Shown here: positions 1 through 6,682 of the stretch, piece by piece
How positions within the stretch are numbered: position 1 is the stretch's first letter
How the letters are laid out: every line of letters begins with the position of its first letter
Source: Betaproteobacteria bacterium UBA6904
Lineage (GTDB): Bacteria > Pseudomonadota > Gammaproteobacteria > Burkholderiales > SG8-39
Length of the DNA stretch: 10,541 nucleotides
Reading direction: 5' to 3'
NCBI GenBank assembly: GCA_002451175.1
Contig: DKBI01000345.1
Span: forward strand, 1,902 to 12,442
Notes under the pieces: model-generated
The model's input: the letters and a program-made list of their open reading frames with translations, nothing else
Told to the model about the DNA's origin: nothing
Database searches by the model: none
Position numbers and translations under genes: made by a program

Positions 1-391
1 CCGAATAGGCCCTCAGGTATTTGCCGGGCGCAAGAGAGGGCAGGAGCTCGATCTGCTTCGCCAAGGCCACGGATTGGGAAATGCCCAGCCGATCGAGCAA
101 CGTGGACCAGGTCTCCCCAACACGGACCCTGGTCTCTGCCGCGATTCGGTCGTCTTCTGGGAAGCGGGTTTCGCCGCGGTGATAGACGATGTCGCCGGGC
201 TTTGGGCTCAGCCCGTTTTGCGCATCGATGCCGGCTACCGGGGCCACGCCGAAGGACACGACCTCGATCAGCGGCGGGGATAGCGATGCGTCTGGGCTGC
301 CGTCGGCGCCCTGCGCTACCTGGACAGCCAGCACGAGGGCCAACCCCAGCCCACAGGCGAGCTGACGCCACGCTCCGGCCATCGGGATCAT
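1..391 (-). CDS. Probable M23-family (LysM-like N-terminus) cell-wall peptidase, partial
   Basis: Only the first 130 codons are present; the reading frame is open to the window edge, so the C-terminal part is missing. The protein starts MIPMAGAWRQLACGLGLALV and has a clear hydrophobic signal segment (about residues 8-24) with likely cleavage near AQG/AD, so it should be exported. From about residue 82 it reads ETRVRVGETWSTLLDRLGIS, and then LAPGKYLRAYS. This 'charged strand, GDTL-like turn, LxRLG' pattern is typical of the LysM/OapA-like N-terminal domain of proteobacterial M23 peptidoglycan endopeptidases. The zinc-binding catalytic domain would lie outside the window, so the family call is an inference. 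It starts 16 nt after the upstream gene stops, suggesting co-transcription. No good Shine-Dalgarno is visible; a TTG four codons upstream, or the ATG at 382, are alternative starts. Confidence 0.6.
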   Translation of the reverse strand, partial: MIPMAGAWRQLACGLGLALVLAVQVAQGADGSPDASLSPPLIEVVSFGVAPVAGIDAQNGLSPKPGDIVYHRGETRFPEDDRIAAETRVRVGETWSTLLDRLGISQSVALAKQIELLPSLAPGKYLRAYS

Positions 392-407
392 GCGCCGCCG
401 CAAGGAA

Positions 408-746
408 CTACAGAATGTCGTCTTCTTGGACGATCAAACTCGACTGCAGGTGCCGGCGCGCCACCTGCCGGTGCAGGTACTTCTCCCCCGCGGCCTGCGG
501 CAGGTCGGTGAACTTGATGACGCCCTTTTCCATGAGCAGGTCGATGAGATCATCGACCAGGCGCACCATATGCAGATCGCTCGCCGCGAGACGCTGGCGG
601 ATGGCATCAGGCGAGGACATCCCCTGATCGATCAGGAACTGCCGCAGCTCGGGGTCGTCCCCCGGCACCTCCTCGGAGACGCCGACCTCGGCGTGATCCG
701 ACACGCCGTTGATCTTGCCGGATTGGTCTCGTATCACGAAGGGCAT
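408..746 (-). CDS. Conserved 112-residue protein of unknown function ('tryptophan synthase beta-like' in databases)
   Basis: The protein starts MPFVIRDQSGKINGVSDHAE and has an acidic middle (EEVPGDDPELRQFL), then a helical stretch VRLVDDLIDLLMEKGVIKFT followed by DLPQAAGEKYLHRQ, and ends in VQEDDIL. I recognise this as a small conserved proteobacterial family, often found under the misleading name 'tryptophan synthase subunit beta-like'. Nothing in it supports a pyridoxal-phosphate enzyme: it is far too short and has no catalytic lysine context. No signal peptide or membrane segment is seen, so it is probably cytoplasmic. The first residues look like a short beta hairpin (strand-turn-strand) as in the family. 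A weak AGGGA lies about 4 nt before the ATG. The gene sits directly behind the terminator of the TolC gene and 16 nt before the probable peptidase gene. Its function is unknown. Confidence 0.8.
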   Translation of the reverse strand: MPFVIRDQSGKINGVSDHAEVGVSEEVPGDDPELRQFLIDQGMSSPDAIRQRLAASDLHMVRLVDDLIDLLMEKGVIKFTDLPQAAGEKYLHRQVARRHLQSSLIVQEDDIL

Positions 747-764
747 CGGATCCCTGTGTCGAAG

Positions 765-790
765 AAAAAACGGGGCGCCAAGCGCCCCGT
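765..790 (-). terminator. Intrinsic terminator behind the TolC-family gene
   Basis: Read on the minus strand, the sequence forms a perfect 9-bp stem ACGGGGCGC / GCGCCCCGT with a 3-nt loop, followed at once by six T residues (plus-strand A run 765-770). It begins about 29 nt after the TAA of the TolC gene. This is a textbook Rho-independent terminator in this orientation. The U-tract ends only 18 nt before the ATG of the next gene. Confidence 0.9.
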
Positions 791-818
791 GGAGTTCAGA
801 TGATTCGCCCGACGCCGC

Positions 819-2180
819 TTATTTGGCCGGTGCCGGAGCCGAACCGGTCCTCGCAAACGCGTGCTCGGAGGGCTTGACGCCGACGGTCTCGAGCAGCCCA
901 CCGATCGCGTTCAGAACGCGAAACCGCGCCCCCAACTCGATGAACTCGCCGTTCAGCTGGGTCGTCCGCGAGGTGAAATACTCGTTCTCCGCATCCAGCA
1001 GGTCGAGCAACGTGCGCTGCCCGATGTTGAACTGCTGGGCGTACGCAATCCGCGTCGCATCGCTCGCGCGCACATAGCGCTCCAGAGACGGCAACCGGTC
1101 GCGAGCAGTGGCGTAGGCGTTGTAGGCAAGACGCACGGCCGCCTCCACCTGCCGCTGCGTGTTGCGCGAAATCTCCTGCGCCTCGTTGATCTGCTTCGCG
1201 GTTTCCTGGTTGCGGTAGAGGTCGAAGCCCCCACGGAACAGATTCCACTTGAGGTACATCATCACCATCCGGTCCTGGTTCGGGCCGGATACGCCGTCAA
1301 GGTCCCGGTTGTTCGAAAGACTCGCCTCGAATTCGACGCGCGGCGAATAGAACGATTTCGCAATATCACGCTGCGCCTGCGCCGCCTCGATGTCCGCCCA
1401 GGAAGTCTTGAGGAGCGGGTGGTTCTGGAAACCGATCTTGACTGCCTCGTCCGCGGATGCGGGAATCTGCGGCGCCTCCGGCTTCGTCAGACTGACCGGC
1501 GACTTGCCGACGACCTTCAGATAGGCGATCTCCGCGTCGCGCAACGTGCTTTCCGCGGACGAGAGGTTTGAAATGGTCAGCGCCAGTCTGGCCTCGATCT
1601 GCTCGAGATCCGCGCGGCGGCCAACGCCCCGGTCAGCCCGCAGCTTGACCTGGTCATAGGTCTTTTGGTGGGCGGCAAGGTTTTCCTTCGCGTATTTGAC
1701 GAATTCCTGGTTCTTCAGGACCTCCAGATACGCGTCAGAGGCTTGCAGAGCGATGTCCTGCGAGACGCCGAACAAACGGTGCGCGGACGAGTCCGAGATG
1801 GCCTGCCGCCGTGCAACTTCCGACCGCGTTCCAAGGCCGTCCCAGATCATCTGGTTGAGGATCACCGACTCTTGATACCGTGGCAGCTTGACCCAGTGGG
1901 GGTTCGTCGGATTGTTCGGCGGCGGGTTGAGTCCAAGCGTCGTGGGGTTCTTGCTTTTCTCAGTGCCACCCCCGACCACCACGTCGATCCGCGGCAGATA
2001 TCCGCCGAATGCGGCTTCCCTCGCGGAATCCGCAGCGTCCTTCTTGTGCACCGCGCTCAGTACCTCGGGGTGAGTCTCGACGGCGTACGTCAGCACCTCC
2101 TTCAGTGTCTCGGCCGAACTCTGGCCGCTGAAAGCCAACGCCACTGCAGCTACCATCGTCGATACGGAAAATTTTTTCAT
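819..2180 (-). CDS. lapE: TolC-family type I secretion outer membrane channel (LapE/AggA-like)
   Basis: This 453-residue protein is the outer membrane channel of a type I secretion system; with LapB and LapC it would form the conduit for a giant adhesin. It begins MKKFSVSTMVAAVALAFSGQ, a classic signal peptide with cleavage after SSA (residue 23). The mature protein starts ETLKEVLTYAVETHPEVLSA, the hallmark first helix of the outer membrane efflux protein fold, and has two efflux repeats (about 25-210 and 230-430). NQMIWDGLGTRSEVARRQA and the late segment with RYVRASDATRIAYAQQFNIG followed by TLLDLLDAENEYF are typical of the TolC type I secretion subfamily. The length fits. AAGGA lies about 7 nt before the ATG. 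The gene has its own upstream intergenic region and downstream terminator, so it can form a separate transcript from lapBCD. The name lapE rests on context; tolC or aggA are used for relatives. Confidence 0.93.
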   Translation of the reverse strand: MKKFSVSTMVAAVALAFSGQSSAETLKEVLTYAVETHPEVLSAVHKKDAADSAREAAFGGYLPRIDVVVGGGTEKSKNPTTLGLNPPPNNPTNPHWVKLPRYQESVILNQMIWDGLGTRSEVARRQAISDSSAHRLFGVSQDIALQASDAYLEVLKNQEFVKYAKENLAAHQKTYDQVKLRADRGVGRRADLEQIEARLALTISNLSSAESTLRDAEIAYLKVVGKSPVSLTKPEAPQIPASADEAVKIGFQNHPLLKTSWADIEAAQAQRDIAKSFYSPRVEFEASLSNNRDLDGVSGPNQDRMVMMYLKWNLFRGGFDLYRNQETAKQINEAQEISRNTQRQVEAAVRLAYNAYATARDRLPSLERYVRASDATRIAYAQQFNIGQRTLLDLLDAENEYFTSRTTQLNGEFIELGARFRVLNAIGGLLETVGVKPSEHAFARTGSAPAPAK

Positions 2181-2197
2181 TCGCCAATCCTTTTTCT

Positions 2198-2214
2198 GGC
2201 GGGTACCGCCCGCC
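2198..2214 (-). promoter_or_regulatory. GC hairpin in the 5' untranslated region of the TolC gene
   Basis: On the minus strand GGCGGG / CCCGCC forms a 6-bp stem around a 5-nt loop. It ends about 17 nt before the TolC ATG, just ahead of the AAAAAGGA ribosome site. It has no U-tract, so it is not an intrinsic terminator; it could affect translation or RNA stability. No more can be said from sequence. Confidence 0.4.
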
Positions 2215-2249
2215 CACCGTGACTCCCGGACAAGCTAATTTTCGTTAGA

Positions 2250-2278
2250 AGAATATCGCGCTAAGCACTTGGCGTAAA
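2250..2278 (-). promoter_or_regulatory. Possible sigma-70 promoter of the TolC gene
   Basis: On the minus strand TTTACG (2278-2273) and TATTCT (2255-2250) are separated by exactly 17 nt, each matching the -35 and -10 consensus at 4 of 6 positions. Transcription would begin about 60 nt upstream of the TolC start codon. The match is modest and other AT-rich hexamers are nearby, so this is only a candidate. Confidence 0.3.
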
Positions 2279-2303
2279 TGAAAAATACCAAGCCAAGGAG
2301 AAC

Positions 2304-2366
2304 ATGAAAATACCTGTCGTGATCCTGCAACAATCTCCTTTTCAAGGTGCAATTACTAGCAGATAA
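2304..2366 (+). CDS. Possible 20-residue small ORF with strong Shine-Dalgarno
   Basis: On the plus strand AAGGAG is followed after 3 nt by an ATG and a 20-codon ORF, MKIPVVILQQSPFQGAITSR, ending in TAA. It is the only convincing ribosome site on the plus strand of this region. The product is partly hydrophobic but lacks a clear membrane segment. No plus-strand gene follows it, so a leader-peptide role has no visible target. The Shine-Dalgarno lies within one arm of a 7-bp inverted repeat. It may well be chance; I recognise no family. Confidence 0.2.
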   Translation: MKIPVVILQQSPFQGAITSR

Positions 2367-2403
2367 GCCCTCAAAGGACAACCCAATCTGTCACCTTGCG
2401 GCG

Positions 2404-2425
2404 TTGCACAAACATTTTGCACAAA
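2404..2425. repeat. Tandem TTGCACAAA direct repeat
   Basis: The 9-mer TTGCACAAA occurs at 2404-2412 and again at 2417-2425, a 13-nt offset, and each copy is followed by A/C-rich bases. Directly repeated half-sites in a gap next to a DNA-binding regulator gene could be an operator, but the 13-nt offset is slightly more than one helical turn and no regulator is known for this motif. Confidence 0.4.
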
Positions 2426-2445
2426 AAAAGATCCCGCAGCGCGTC

Positions 2446-3138
2446 CTATTGCCCCCGCACGAGAAGCACCAGCTTCAACCGATCGGTCACCCCCAACTTC
2501 TGGAAAACATTGGACAAATGGCCTTTCACGGTGCGTTCGGATATCTGCAGGGCCGATGCCACCTCCTTGTTGGTCGCGCCGTCGACGATCAATCGGACGA
2601 TTTCGCGTTCTCGTGAGGACAGAGTCGCCAGTCGCTCAGCGACCTGTTTCCCCCCCGAGGGTTTGAGTGGCGTGGGTGCCTGCTGCGCCGCTGTCGCCTT
2701 GCGCAGCTCCAGCACCAGCCGTGGGAGCAGGCTCCGTGTCACCCAAACGCCGCCCGACTGTGCGACGTTGATCACCCGTTCCAACGAGTCCGGGTCGATA
2801 CCCCGCCGGCAGCAGCCCTTCGCACCAGCCCTCAGCAAGGCGATCTCCTCGTCTTCCTGGAAAACCTCGGTCAATACGACGACCTTCCCGGACCCTGTCT
2901 GCGCAACGATGTCGGCAACCTGAGCATCGACCGGCTTTGTCAGCATCTGCGCATCGACAAGAACGGTCGCGGGCGCTAACGCCCGAATCCGCTCCCGGAC
3001 CACATCCAAGGCCCCGACGACTTCAAGCGGGTGCTCGGCGCTGACCGCATGGCGGCAGCGACCGATCACCTCCGGATCCTGCGCAATGAGAATGATGGAC
3101 ATGGGCTTGGGGGGCGCGTTTAGGGCGTCTGCGCTCAA
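2446..3138 (-). CDS. LuxR/NarL-type response regulator with degenerate receiver domain
   Basis: This 230-residue protein has a receiver domain (about residues 13-130) and a C-terminal LuxR-type helix-turn-helix (about 168-228) containing LSSREREIVRLIVDGATNKE and SERTVKGHLSNVFQKLGV. The receiver keeps D62 (VLVDAQ) and T90 (VVVLTE), but the first residue of the acidic pair is Q (Q20-D21) and the invariant lysine position is R112 (GAKGCCRRG). Phosphorylation-driven switching is therefore doubtful. WVTR at 132-135, right after the receiver, resembles the W[FLM][TS]R c-di-GMP motif of VpsT. Translation probably starts at TTG, overlapping the lapC stop in TTGA (coupling); the ATG at 3102 (MSIILIAQDPEV) is a possible later start but has no Shine-Dalgarno. 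No histidine kinase gene is nearby. It probably regulates the adhesin secretion genes, an inference from position. Confidence 0.92.
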   Translation of the reverse strand: MSADALNAPPKPMSIILIAQDPEVIGRCRHAVSAEHPLEVVGALDVVRERIRALAPATVLVDAQMLTKPVDAQVADIVAQTGSGKVVVLTEVFQEDEEIALLRAGAKGCCRRGIDPDSLERVINVAQSGGVWVTRSLLPRLVLELRKATAAQQAPTPLKPSGGKQVAERLATLSSREREIVRLIVDGATNKEVASALQISERTVKGHLSNVFQKLGVTDRLKLVLLVRGQ

Positions 3139-4466
3139 CGCTCGCGAAACGCCATTTCCTTGGTCTTGATGATCGGTTTGAGCAGGTAGTGGAGGAACGT
3201 CTTCTCCCCGGTCTGGATATGCACGGTCGCGGTCATGCCCGGAATGATCGCCAGCGGCTTGTCGCTGCGCGCCGGGACGTTACTCGTCGTGCGCACCTGG
3301 ACGAGATAATAACTATCCCCTTTCTTTTCGTCCGTGATGGAGTCCGCGCCGATGTTCTCCAGTTTGGCCGGAAACCCGCCATAAATGGAAAAATCGTAGG
3401 CGGTAATCTTCACCAGCGCCTCCTGCCCCGGCCGCAGAAACGCGATGTCGCGCGGCTTCACCTTGGCCTCCACCAGCAGGTTGTCCTCGAGCGGCACGAT
3501 CTCCAGAAGTTCCGATCCGGGCTGGACGACGCCCCCGATCGTCGTCACTTTGACCGACTTGACCGTGCCGTTCACCGGGGATCGCACCACGGCCCGCTCC
3601 ACGCGGTCCTTCAGCGCTACGCTGGTGGCTGCCGTGCCTTCCTGCTCCGCGCGCACCTGGTTGAGCTCGCCCAGGGCGTCCGAGCGGAATTTCGCCACGT
3701 AGCCCTCGAGTCGCTGCCGCGCCTCCGCCACCGCCGCGTCGAGTTTCGGAATGGTGATGCGCGTCGAGTCGAGTTCGCCCTTGAGGTCGTTGGCCTGCCG
3801 CTCGAGCCGCAGGAGTTCCACCTCCGACATCGCGCCCTGCTTCACAAGCGGCCGCGACATCGTGAGTTCCTTGTCCAGCAACTGAAGGCTGGTGTTGATC
3901 TGCTCCAGACGCGTGCGCTTTTCCTTGAGTTCCTGCGTGCGCTGATCGATCTGCTTCTTGAACGCCTCGGCGTTTGCATTGAATTCCGCCTGCCGCGAGC
4001 GGTATTGCGTCAATTCGCGCTCCGCGAGGTCCGGATTGTCCCGCCGCACGCTCGCGGGCATGTCGATGGGTTTGCCCGATATCTCCGCGTTGAGGCGGGC
4101 AATCTTGGCGTTGAGCGCATCGTTTTTCGCCTTGTTCTCGCGGAACGACGAGGTGTAGCGCGTGTCATCGATGAGCATCAGAATCTGGTTCTTCTTGACG
4201 ATGTCGCCGATCTTCACCCGGACCTCGGCGATGATGCCCCCCTCGAGGTTCTGCACCACCTGGATCTGGCTCGACGGAATGACCTTGCCCTCGCCGACCG
4301 TCGTCTCGCCGATGTTGGCGAACGCTGCCCACACCACGAACGCGGCGACGAAGAGCACGACCCCCCAAAGCAGCGCATGGGAGTAGGCCGGCGGGCCCTG
4401 CATCGCGGCAGCCGCCGTCTCGCTCATGTACTCGATGTCTTCCCGCTGCTGTACGGCTGGCGTCAT
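3135..4466 (-). CDS. lapC: HlyD-family type I secretion periplasmic adaptor (LapC)
   Basis: This 443-residue membrane-fusion protein would bridge the inner-membrane ABC transporter and the TolC channel. It has a short cytoplasmic N-terminus, one membrane segment (about 30-50, ALLWGVVLFVAAFVVWAAFA), a first lipoyl half (about 60-100, with VQNLEGGIIAEVRVKIGDIV), a long periplasmic coiled coil (about 105-290, rich in E, K, Q, L heptads), the second lipoyl half (about 293-325, SPVNGTVKSVKVTTIGGVV) and a beta-barrel region to about 420. This order and length match the HlyD/LapC type I secretion family. The start codon is 9 nt after the lapB stop, with AGGACAGG just upstream, overlapping the lapB stop codon; M14 is a possible alternative start. 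Its stop overlaps the TTG of the response regulator. All this points to one operon lapG-D-B-C-regulator. Confidence 0.95.
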   Translation of the reverse strand: MTPAVQQREDIEYMSETAAAAMQGPPAYSHALLWGVVLFVAAFVVWAAFANIGETTVGEGKVIPSSQIQVVQNLEGGIIAEVRVKIGDIVKKNQILMLIDDTRYTSSFRENKAKNDALNAKIARLNAEISGKPIDMPASVRRDNPDLAERELTQYRSRQAEFNANAEAFKKQIDQRTQELKEKRTRLEQINTSLQLLDKELTMSRPLVKQGAMSEVELLRLERQANDLKGELDSTRITIPKLDAAVAEARQRLEGYVAKFRSDALGELNQVRAEQEGTAATSVALKDRVERAVVRSPVNGTVKSVKVTTIGGVVQPGSELLEIVPLEDNLLVEAKVKPRDIAFLRPGQEALVKITAYDFSIYGGFPAKLENIGADSITDEKKGDSYYLVQVRTTSNVPARSDKPLAIIPGMTATVHIQTGEKTFLHYLLKPIIKTKEMAFRER

Positions 4467-4475
4467 GGACCTGTC

Positions 4476-6641
4476 CTATGCCCGCTTGGCAACGTTGATC
4501 TTGCCGCCAGAAAGGGCCTGCATCACCTGGTCTTTCGGCCCGTCGGCAACCACGCGACCATTGTCCAGCACGATCAGTCGCGGCACGAGCGTGAGCAGCG
4601 ACGCCCGGTGCGTGACCAGCATGAACGTCTTGCCCTGGATCGCCTGCTCGAGCTTGCGCTTGAACTGCTCTTCGGACCGGTTGTCGAGCGCGTTGGTCGG
4701 CTCGTCCATGATGAGCACTGGCGGGTTAAGCAGCAGCGCGCGGGCAATCGCCACGGTCTGCCGCTGACCGCCCGAAAGCCCTTCACCACGCTCGCCAATG
4801 TGCAGATCGAAGCCTTTGGCCGACGGGTGCACGAACTCCGTGACGCCGGCGATTTCCGCGGCGCGGAGCATGGCCGCATCGTCCGCAAAGGGCGCGGAGA
4901 ACATGATGTTCTCCTTCACCGTGCCGTAGAACAGGACGACGTCCTGCGGCACATAGCCGATGTTCTTGCGCAGGGTTGCCGGATCGATCTGATTGACGTC
5001 CACACCGTCGACGAGGATCGAACCGGAGCTGGGCGTGTACAGCCCGAGCACCAGTTTCTCGATCGTGGATTTTCCGGAGCCGATGCGCCCGATCAACCCG
5101 ACCCGCTCCCCGGCCGCGAGCTTGAACGAAACGTTTTGCAGGGCGGGCGTTTGCTGTCCCGGGTAGGAAAACGTGACGTTGCGGAACTCGATTTCCCCGA
5201 CAATGCTCGGGCGGTGGACGAAGCTCTTGTTCGCCGGGCGCTCCACGGGCAGCTGCATCACGTTCTGCAGCGTGCGCAGCGAGGCCGCCGACTGGTGGTA
5301 TCGGGTCATCAACCCGGCGACCTGGCCGAGCGGCGCCAGTGCGCGCCCCGTCAGTATGGTGCAGGCGACCAGTGCGCCGACCGTCAGCTCGCGGTCGGCA
5401 ATCAGGTAGACGCCCAGGACGACCACGCCAACGCTCGTGAGCTGCTGCACCGTCATGGAGATGTTGATGATGGACTGCGAGAGCGTGCGCGCCTTGATCC
5501 CGAGCCGCGCTATGGTTCCCACGAGCTGCTCCCACTTGCGCTGCAGCACCCCCTCCGCAGACAACGCCTTCACCGTCTCGATCGAAGACAGGCTCTCGAT
5601 GAGCAGCCCCTGCTTCTGCGCGGCATAGCGGAAGGTCTGCTGGATTACGTCGCCCAGCGAGCGCTGCAGAACCAATCCGATCAGAATGATCAGCGGCACC
5701 GCAGCGAGCGGCACGAAGCCGACCCAGCCGCCGACCCAGAAGATCACGCCGATAAAAAGAAACACGAATGGCAGGTCCACGAGTGCGGTAATCGTGGCCG
5801 AGGTGATGAATTCCCGGAACGATTCGAATTCGTGGATGTTGCTGGCAAACGAACCCACCGACTGGGGCCGCGCCTCCATGCGCAGGCCCATGGCCCGCTC
5901 GAAGATGTTGGACGACAGGATCACGTCGATGCGCTTGCCGGCAATGTCGATCATGTAGCCGCGCAGCATGCGCATCACGAAATCGAACGCCAGCACGACC
6001 AGCACGCCGATGGCCAGCGCCCAGAGGGTCTCGGTCGTGTCGTTGGGCACGACCCGGTCGTAGACGTTCATGATGAACAGCGGCATCACGATCGCGAACG
6101 AATTGATGAGCAGGGACGCGAGGAGCACCTCGCCGTAGATCGGCCAAGCCTCACGGACCACGCCCCAGAACCAGTGCGAGACGCGGGGCACGGCGCTATG
6201 CTCGGTCCGTGAGTCGAATTTCAGCTGCTGGCGGATCAGGATCACATGGCCTGTGTACTCCGGCTTCAGTTCGGCCAACGCCCGCTCGGTGACGCCGCCC
6301 GTGTCAGGATCGACGATTTCGCAGCGACCGTCTTTCGCGAAGCTGCGAAGGATGCAGGAGCGACGGTCGTTCAGCAGCAGCACGACCGGCAGCACGAGCG
6401 GCGAAATCCTGTCCAGATCCCGCTTGGCCACTTTCGCCGTGAGCCCCGCGCGCTCGGCCGCACGCACGAACAGCGCCGGCGTCAGCCGGCTGTCGACCAG
6501 GGGCAGCCCGGCGGACAGCGTCTCCGCCGAAAACGGGTGATTGAAGAACCGCGTCAGCAGGACGAGACACTTCAGCAGCGGGTCGTCGGCGGTGACGGCC
6601 GCCGGCAACTCCCACTGCGGCTTGGGTTGTGCTTCGCTCAA
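4476..6641 (-). CDS. lapB: Type I secretion ABC transporter, permease-ATPase (LapB/LssB family)
   Basis: This 721-residue protein energises adhesin export across the inner membrane. Residues about 18-140 form a C39-peptidase-like domain that lacks the usual catalytic cysteine context (LLKCLVLLTRFFNHPFS where active enzymes have a Q..xCG/AxC motif), so it should bind, not cut, the substrate. The membrane domain spans about 165-440. The ATPase has Walker A GRIGSGKST (518-526), Q-loop YVPQD (563-567), signature LSGGQ (622-626), Walker B VLIMDEPT (642-649) and H-loop THR (677-679), so it should be active. It fits the LapB/LssB type I secretion ATPase family in length and layout. The start is TTG with GGGAG 7 nt upstream; no in-frame ATG or GTG exists before an upstream stop, so TTG is well supported. 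An 8-codon out-of-frame ORF ends across this start. Confidence 0.96.
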   Translation of the reverse strand: MSEAQPKPQWELPAAVTADDPLLKCLVLLTRFFNHPFSAETLSAGLPLVDSRLTPALFVRAAERAGLTAKVAKRDLDRISPLVLPVVLLLNDRRSCILRSFAKDGRCEIVDPDTGGVTERALAELKPEYTGHVILIRQQLKFDSRTEHSAVPRVSHWFWGVVREAWPIYGEVLLASLLINSFAIVMPLFIMNVYDRVVPNDTTETLWALAIGVLVVLAFDFVMRMLRGYMIDIAGKRIDVILSSNIFERAMGLRMEARPQSVGSFASNIHEFESFREFITSATITALVDLPFVFLFIGVIFWVGGWVGFVPLAAVPLIILIGLVLQRSLGDVIQQTFRYAAQKQGLLIESLSSIETVKALSAEGVLQRKWEQLVGTIARLGIKARTLSQSIINISMTVQQLTSVGVVVLGVYLIADRELTVGALVACTILTGRALAPLGQVAGLMTRYHQSAASLRTLQNVMQLPVERPANKSFVHRPSIVGEIEFRNVTFSYPGQQTPALQNVSFKLAAGERVGLIGRIGSGKSTIEKLVLGLYTPSSGSILVDGVDVNQIDPATLRKNIGYVPQDVVLFYGTVKENIMFSAPFADDAAMLRAAEIAGVTEFVHPSAKGFDLHIGERGEGLSGGQRQTVAIARALLLNPPVLIMDEPTNALDNRSEEQFKRKLEQAIQGKTFMLVTHRASLLTLVPRLIVLDNGRVVADGPKDQVMQALSGGKINVAKRA

Positions 6642-6682
6642 CGCGGATCTCCCGTATTCATCGAGGGCGCGCGATTATGCGC

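Larger units (their letters stand above)
2181..2445. other. Intergenic regulatory region between response regulator and TolC gene
   Basis: This is the only gap above 100 nt in the window. By hand count, bases 2221-2400 are about 44 % GC, far below the flanking genes. On the minus strand it holds the 3' end of the regulator transcript (with a T7 run at 2423-2429) and the upstream region of the TolC gene. Visible signals: a tandem TTGCACAAA repeat, two 7-bp inverted repeats (2295-2301/2334-2340 and 2343-2349/2392-2398), a possible sigma-70 promoter, a 6-bp GC hairpin just before the TolC ribosome site, and a 20-codon plus-strand ORF with a strong Shine-Dalgarno. I see no large protein-coding gene and no match to the c-di-GMP riboswitch consensus. 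Confidence 0.7.

Noticed and set aside
2181..2400. c-di-GMP (GEMM) riboswitch in the TolC leader
   Set aside because: Attractive by context, but the conserved GEMM core sequences are absent on the minus strand and the inverted repeats do not match its fold.
2423..2429. T7 run on the minus strand 17 nt after the regulator stop as an intrinsic terminator
   Set aside because: The GC-rich bases before it do not form a convincing stem, so I do not call a terminator.
4783..6147. 454-codon minus-strand frame inside lapB
   Set aside because: It is a shifted frame of the same gene; the lapB frame has all ABC motifs, and this one has none.
3189..6212. 1007-codon open frame on the plus strand opposite lapC and lapB
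   Set aside because: It lies wholly antisense to two strongly supported genes, is rich in H, R, D and L as expected of a reverse-frame shadow in GC-rich DNA, and shows no recognisable domain or good ribosome site.
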